64,000 nt of DNA from assembly GCF_019929575.1 (NCBI RefSeq), contig NZ_JAHZPU010000006.1:17498-81497 (forward strand). The letters run 5' to 3'. The position numbers and the translations under genes were made by a program. Below, piece after piece: positions 61,554 through 64,000 of this stretch. Origin of the DNA: Streptococcus infantis (GTDB taxonomy: Bacteria > Bacillota > Bacilli > Lactobacillales > Streptococcaceae). The notes beneath the pieces are model-generated. The model was given only the letters and a program-made list of their open reading frames with translations, was not told the DNA's origin and did no database searches. Each line of letters starts with the position of its first letter. Position 1 is the first letter of the stretch.

Positions 61554-64000
61554 ATGTTTTTTAAACGTTCAAACGGTGAATTCCGTGAAACCGATCGAGT
61601 GACTCGGTTCAAATTAATTAAGTCGGGTAAGAATTGGTTGCGTGCATCTACTTCGAACTTTGGGCTTCTAAAAGTGATTCGTGGTCAAGTCGAAGAGACT
61701 ATTGTAGCCGAAGTGCATGAAGATGCGGTGTCAGAAAAGGGACTGACAAGTCGAGGATTCTTAAAAGGGATTGTCGTGGCCGCAGCTGTTCTTAGTGCGA
61801 CATCGCTTGTACATACTGGTCATGCAGATGAACTAGGAAAAGATGCAACAACTGCATCAGCTTTGGTTAGTGCACCTGCAGTTACAACAGAGTCAGAATC
61901 ATTGAGTGAGCAAGGTTCTACGGACCAATCAGCAACTCTAAATGAATCTGCTACTGAAACAAAAGAAGATACAGTAGTTTCATCTGAACTAGTTGCAGAT
62001 GCTCCTGTGTCTGAAGACAAAGCAATCTTGGAACAAAATGCTTCTGAAGCAGCTTTGTTGATTAACATCGCTGAAAAATACGCATCAAACCATCAAGATG
62101 CAGATCAAAAAGCAGCGATCCATGCGGCTGTTGCTAACCTTCAATCAGAATTGTCTGCAAGCACTAGTTTGGCCAATGCAACTGCTCAAGCTTATGCAGA
62201 TCAACGTGCACGTTTGAGCAAGTCAGTGGATGAGCTGATGGCAGTCTTAACAGTGGCAGGTTTTGAAGGAAATACTACTGTTAACGGATCACCAGCAGTC
62301 TCTGCACAGTTGGATGCTATTTCAACGTCAACTACTCTTACTGCGCCATCTGTTGTAGAAAAAATGGATCAACCAAATGGTGCTTCAATTGAAGATCCAG
62401 CCTTGGACAATCCAAACTACAAATTGGATCCCAATGAAGAACGCTATACCTATTCAATCTGGGATCTTCAAAACTGGGCAGGTCCTGCAAATCAAGGTGG
62501 TGTTACCTATAACAATGGTGGTTACTATGTAACATTCTCAGTTGATCGTTCAACTGTAGGAACTACAACTACTCCAGTTGTTCATGCCCGTTTGGTAGAA
62601 AAAGCTACGGGTAAAGAAGTAGAAACTTTGGATATGACTGCCAAGTCAACTTACCAATTTAAGACTTTGGTGCAAGAAAATCCTACTTATGCACCTCAAT
62701 TTGACTATACTACTGGAGAAGTTTCGCAAATTCTAGGAACATGGACTAATAACCGTGATGCTGGTCCAACTTCTGATGACAAATATAAGCACCATATTCT
62801 TCAAATTCGTGACACAACAAAACCAGGAAATGTTGGGGACACAAAGCCAAATGTTCAAACAGTCGTTCCAACTGAAAAAGTAACGCATACAACTCACTAT
62901 AAAGTTGAGGGTACAGATGAGGAATTGGCTTCATACGCTCAAACGGGTATTGAGAGTCAAACTTATCATGCCTCTAATCCGCGTACATTTGAAGGCTACG
63001 AGTTTACCCGTACTCAATCAGAAAAAGACATGACTGGATCACTCGGTGGTGTTGGAGCTAAGTACCTGGAACTCCAAGGTGGGCGCGCTCACTACTATGT
63101 GAAACGTATTGTAGAACAAGTAGATAAAGATGGTACATCTGTTGTTAAATTGTATGCTTTAGATCCTTCGAAGGTGTCATCATATAGCCCGGCAACTGAT
63201 GTAAATAATCTTAATTTAGATAACTATACATTGTTGTATACCTCAGATCCTGTTAAACCAGGAGGTAAGCCAACACCTGCTGGAACAAAAGATGCCTTAA
63301 ATGATCTGGGATATGTTGACAGTAAGGATGGGCAATACCATCTTCGTGTACAAACATATACGGATAGTGGAAATGGGAATGTGCGTTTGAGTGGTTGGTA
63401 CAATAAGGCTACTGGGGATGCCTTTACAGCCTCACCACAATTCTCAACAGATGTCGATCCGGTTCGAAACAACACTTCCAACATCATTGGTGGGAATACA
63501 CCGGGAGATAAAGCTTCAGGCTATCCATCATTCTTCAACAACTACTCGCTTCCTTCTGTTAAACAAATTTCTACCGATGTAACTCACTACTACCGTAAAA
63601 CAGATGCTACAGGTAATGTTTACGTGCATTATCAAGATACAGAAGGTAAGACTATTAAGCCAGATGTAACCGATGAAAAAGATCAACCAGTTAATAAGGC
63701 CTACGATACAGTTGTAGACAATCGTCCGAACGAGATTACATTCGAAGGTAAGACTTACGAGTTAGTCCCAGCTGGTAACTACACAGTAGGTGAAGTTGAT
63801 GACCAAGGACATCTTACATCATCAGACCCAACAACAGGTGTAGTTGCTAAAGAGGATAAGAATGTAACTTACATCTACAAACTTAAAGAAGGTGAAGTTG
63901 TTATCACTTATGTGGATGAGAAGGGTAAAGAGATTCAAAAACCTCGTCAAGACACACCAAACTCACCATATGACACACCATATGACACTACTGAGGAAGG
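61554..64000 (+). CDS. Large surface adhesin with accessory-Sec signal and MucBP domains (3' end outside window), probable serine-rich repeat protein
   Basis: Open from ATG 61554 to the window edge, 815 codons seen. It begins with a long signal of the KxYKxGKxW class (FKLIKSGKNWLRAS near residues 20-33) and a hydrophobic stretch ending HTGHADE near residue 89; this class is exported by the SecA2/SecY2 system and marks serine-rich repeat adhesins. Next come an Ala/Ser/Glu-rich segment, a beta-rich region (about 280-680) with two THYY/THTTHYKV-type modules, then MucBP repeats (VYVHYQDTEGKTIKPDV and VVITYVDEKGKEIQKP). No serine-rich repeat or LPXTG is reached yet. Position suggests a role in binding mucin or host glycans. 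Confidence 0.85.
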   Translation, partial: MFFKRSNGEFRETDRVTRFKLIKSGKNWLRASTSNFGLLKVIRGQVEETIVAEVHEDAVSEKGLTSRGFLKGIVVAAAVLSATSLVHTGHADELGKDATTASALVSAPAVTTESESLSEQGSTDQSATLNESATETKEDTVVSSELVADAPVSEDKAILEQNASEAALLINIAEKYASNHQDADQKAAIHAAVANLQSELSASTSLANATAQAYADQRARLSKSVDELMAVLTVAGFEGNTTVNGSPAVSAQLDAISTSTTLTAPSVVEKMDQPNGASIEDPALDNPNYKLDPNEERYTYSIWDLQNWAGPANQGGVTYNNGGYYVTFSVDRSTVGTTTTPVVHARLVEKATGKEVETLDMTAKSTYQFKTLVQENPTYAPQFDYTTGEVSQILGTWTNNRDAGPTSDDKYKHHILQIRDTTKPGNVGDTKPNVQTVVPTEKVTHTTHYKVEGTDEELASYAQTGIESQTYHASNPRTFEGYEFTRTQSEKDMTGSLGGVGAKYLELQGGRAHYYVKRIVEQVDKDGTSVVKLYALDPSKVSSYSPATDVNNLNLDNYTLLYTSDPVKPGGKPTPAGTKDALNDLGYVDSKDGQYHLRVQTYTDSGNGNVRLSGWYNKATGDAFTASPQFSTDVDPVRNNTSNIIGGNTPGDKASGYPSFFNNYSLPSVKQISTDVTHYYRKTDATGNVYVHYQDTEGKTIKPDVTDEKDQPVNKAYDTVVDNRPNEITFEGKTYELVPAGNYTVGEVDDQGHLTSSDPTTGVVAKEDKNVTYIYKLKEGEVVITYVDEKGKEIQKPRQDTPNSPYDTPYDTTEE

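Overview
The window is low-GC Firmicute DNA from a Streptococcus of the mitis group (mitis/oralis/infantis-like, close to S. pneumoniae). The basis is the gene content (endA, the ami oligopeptide operon, asnA, murA, yidC2, satABC-type sialic acid transport), YSIRK/LPXTG surface proteins, extended -10 promoters of the TGnTATAAT type, one BOX repeat and three copies of a SPRITE-like terminator repeat. The species assignment is an inference from gene families and repeats, not from a database comparison.

Layout. 1-5565: repeat, alaT-type aminotransferase, rpmH, a KimA-like permease on the minus strand, then tatD-rnmV. 5566-10570: an accessory insert splitting the usual tatD-rnmV-ksgA order. It holds an RRNPP (TprA/PlcR-like) regulator disrupted at a poly-A tract, a small Sec-secreted protein, a 55-residue two-helix membrane protein, an SseB-domain operon and a duplicated 5' end of ksgA. 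10571-29449: housekeeping core (ksgA, rsgA, rpe, thiN, rmuC, cbf1, purR, lysA, pflA, yidC, acyP, a SpoU methyltransferase, a BI-1 family protein, asnA, rsmD, coaD, a PDZ/Lon protease, murA, epuA, endA, a CNNM protein). 29536-29606: tRNA-Cys on the minus strand. 29788-36268: amiACDEF oligopeptide importer.

36580-53783 is a sialic-acid locus: a CE7 esterase, two tandem wall-anchored NanA sialidases, nanE, satABC, a YhcH/NanQ-like protein, a YesL-like membrane protein, N-acetylneuraminate lyase and a ROK kinase. Sialidases release sialic acid, SatABC imports it (the ATPase is not in the window), and lyase, kinase and epimerase take it to GlcNAc-6-P. Five promoters in this locus carry the same 12-bp near-palindrome (GAAACTACTTTC) exactly 69 bp upstream of the -35 hexamer, which looks like the operator of a NanR-type (RpiR) activator. 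CcpA-type cre sites lie on or just after most of these promoters.

54107-60877 encodes a 2256-residue wall-anchored protein combining a trypsin/V8-like protease, a GH29 alpha-L-fucosidase, carbohydrate-binding modules, four FIVAR repeats and G5 domains. It shares its C-terminal wall cassette with both sialidases. The window ends inside a large MucBP-containing adhesin with an accessory-Sec (KxYKxGKxW) signal, probably a serine-rich repeat protein. The right third therefore reads as a mucin/host-glycan foraging and adhesion region.
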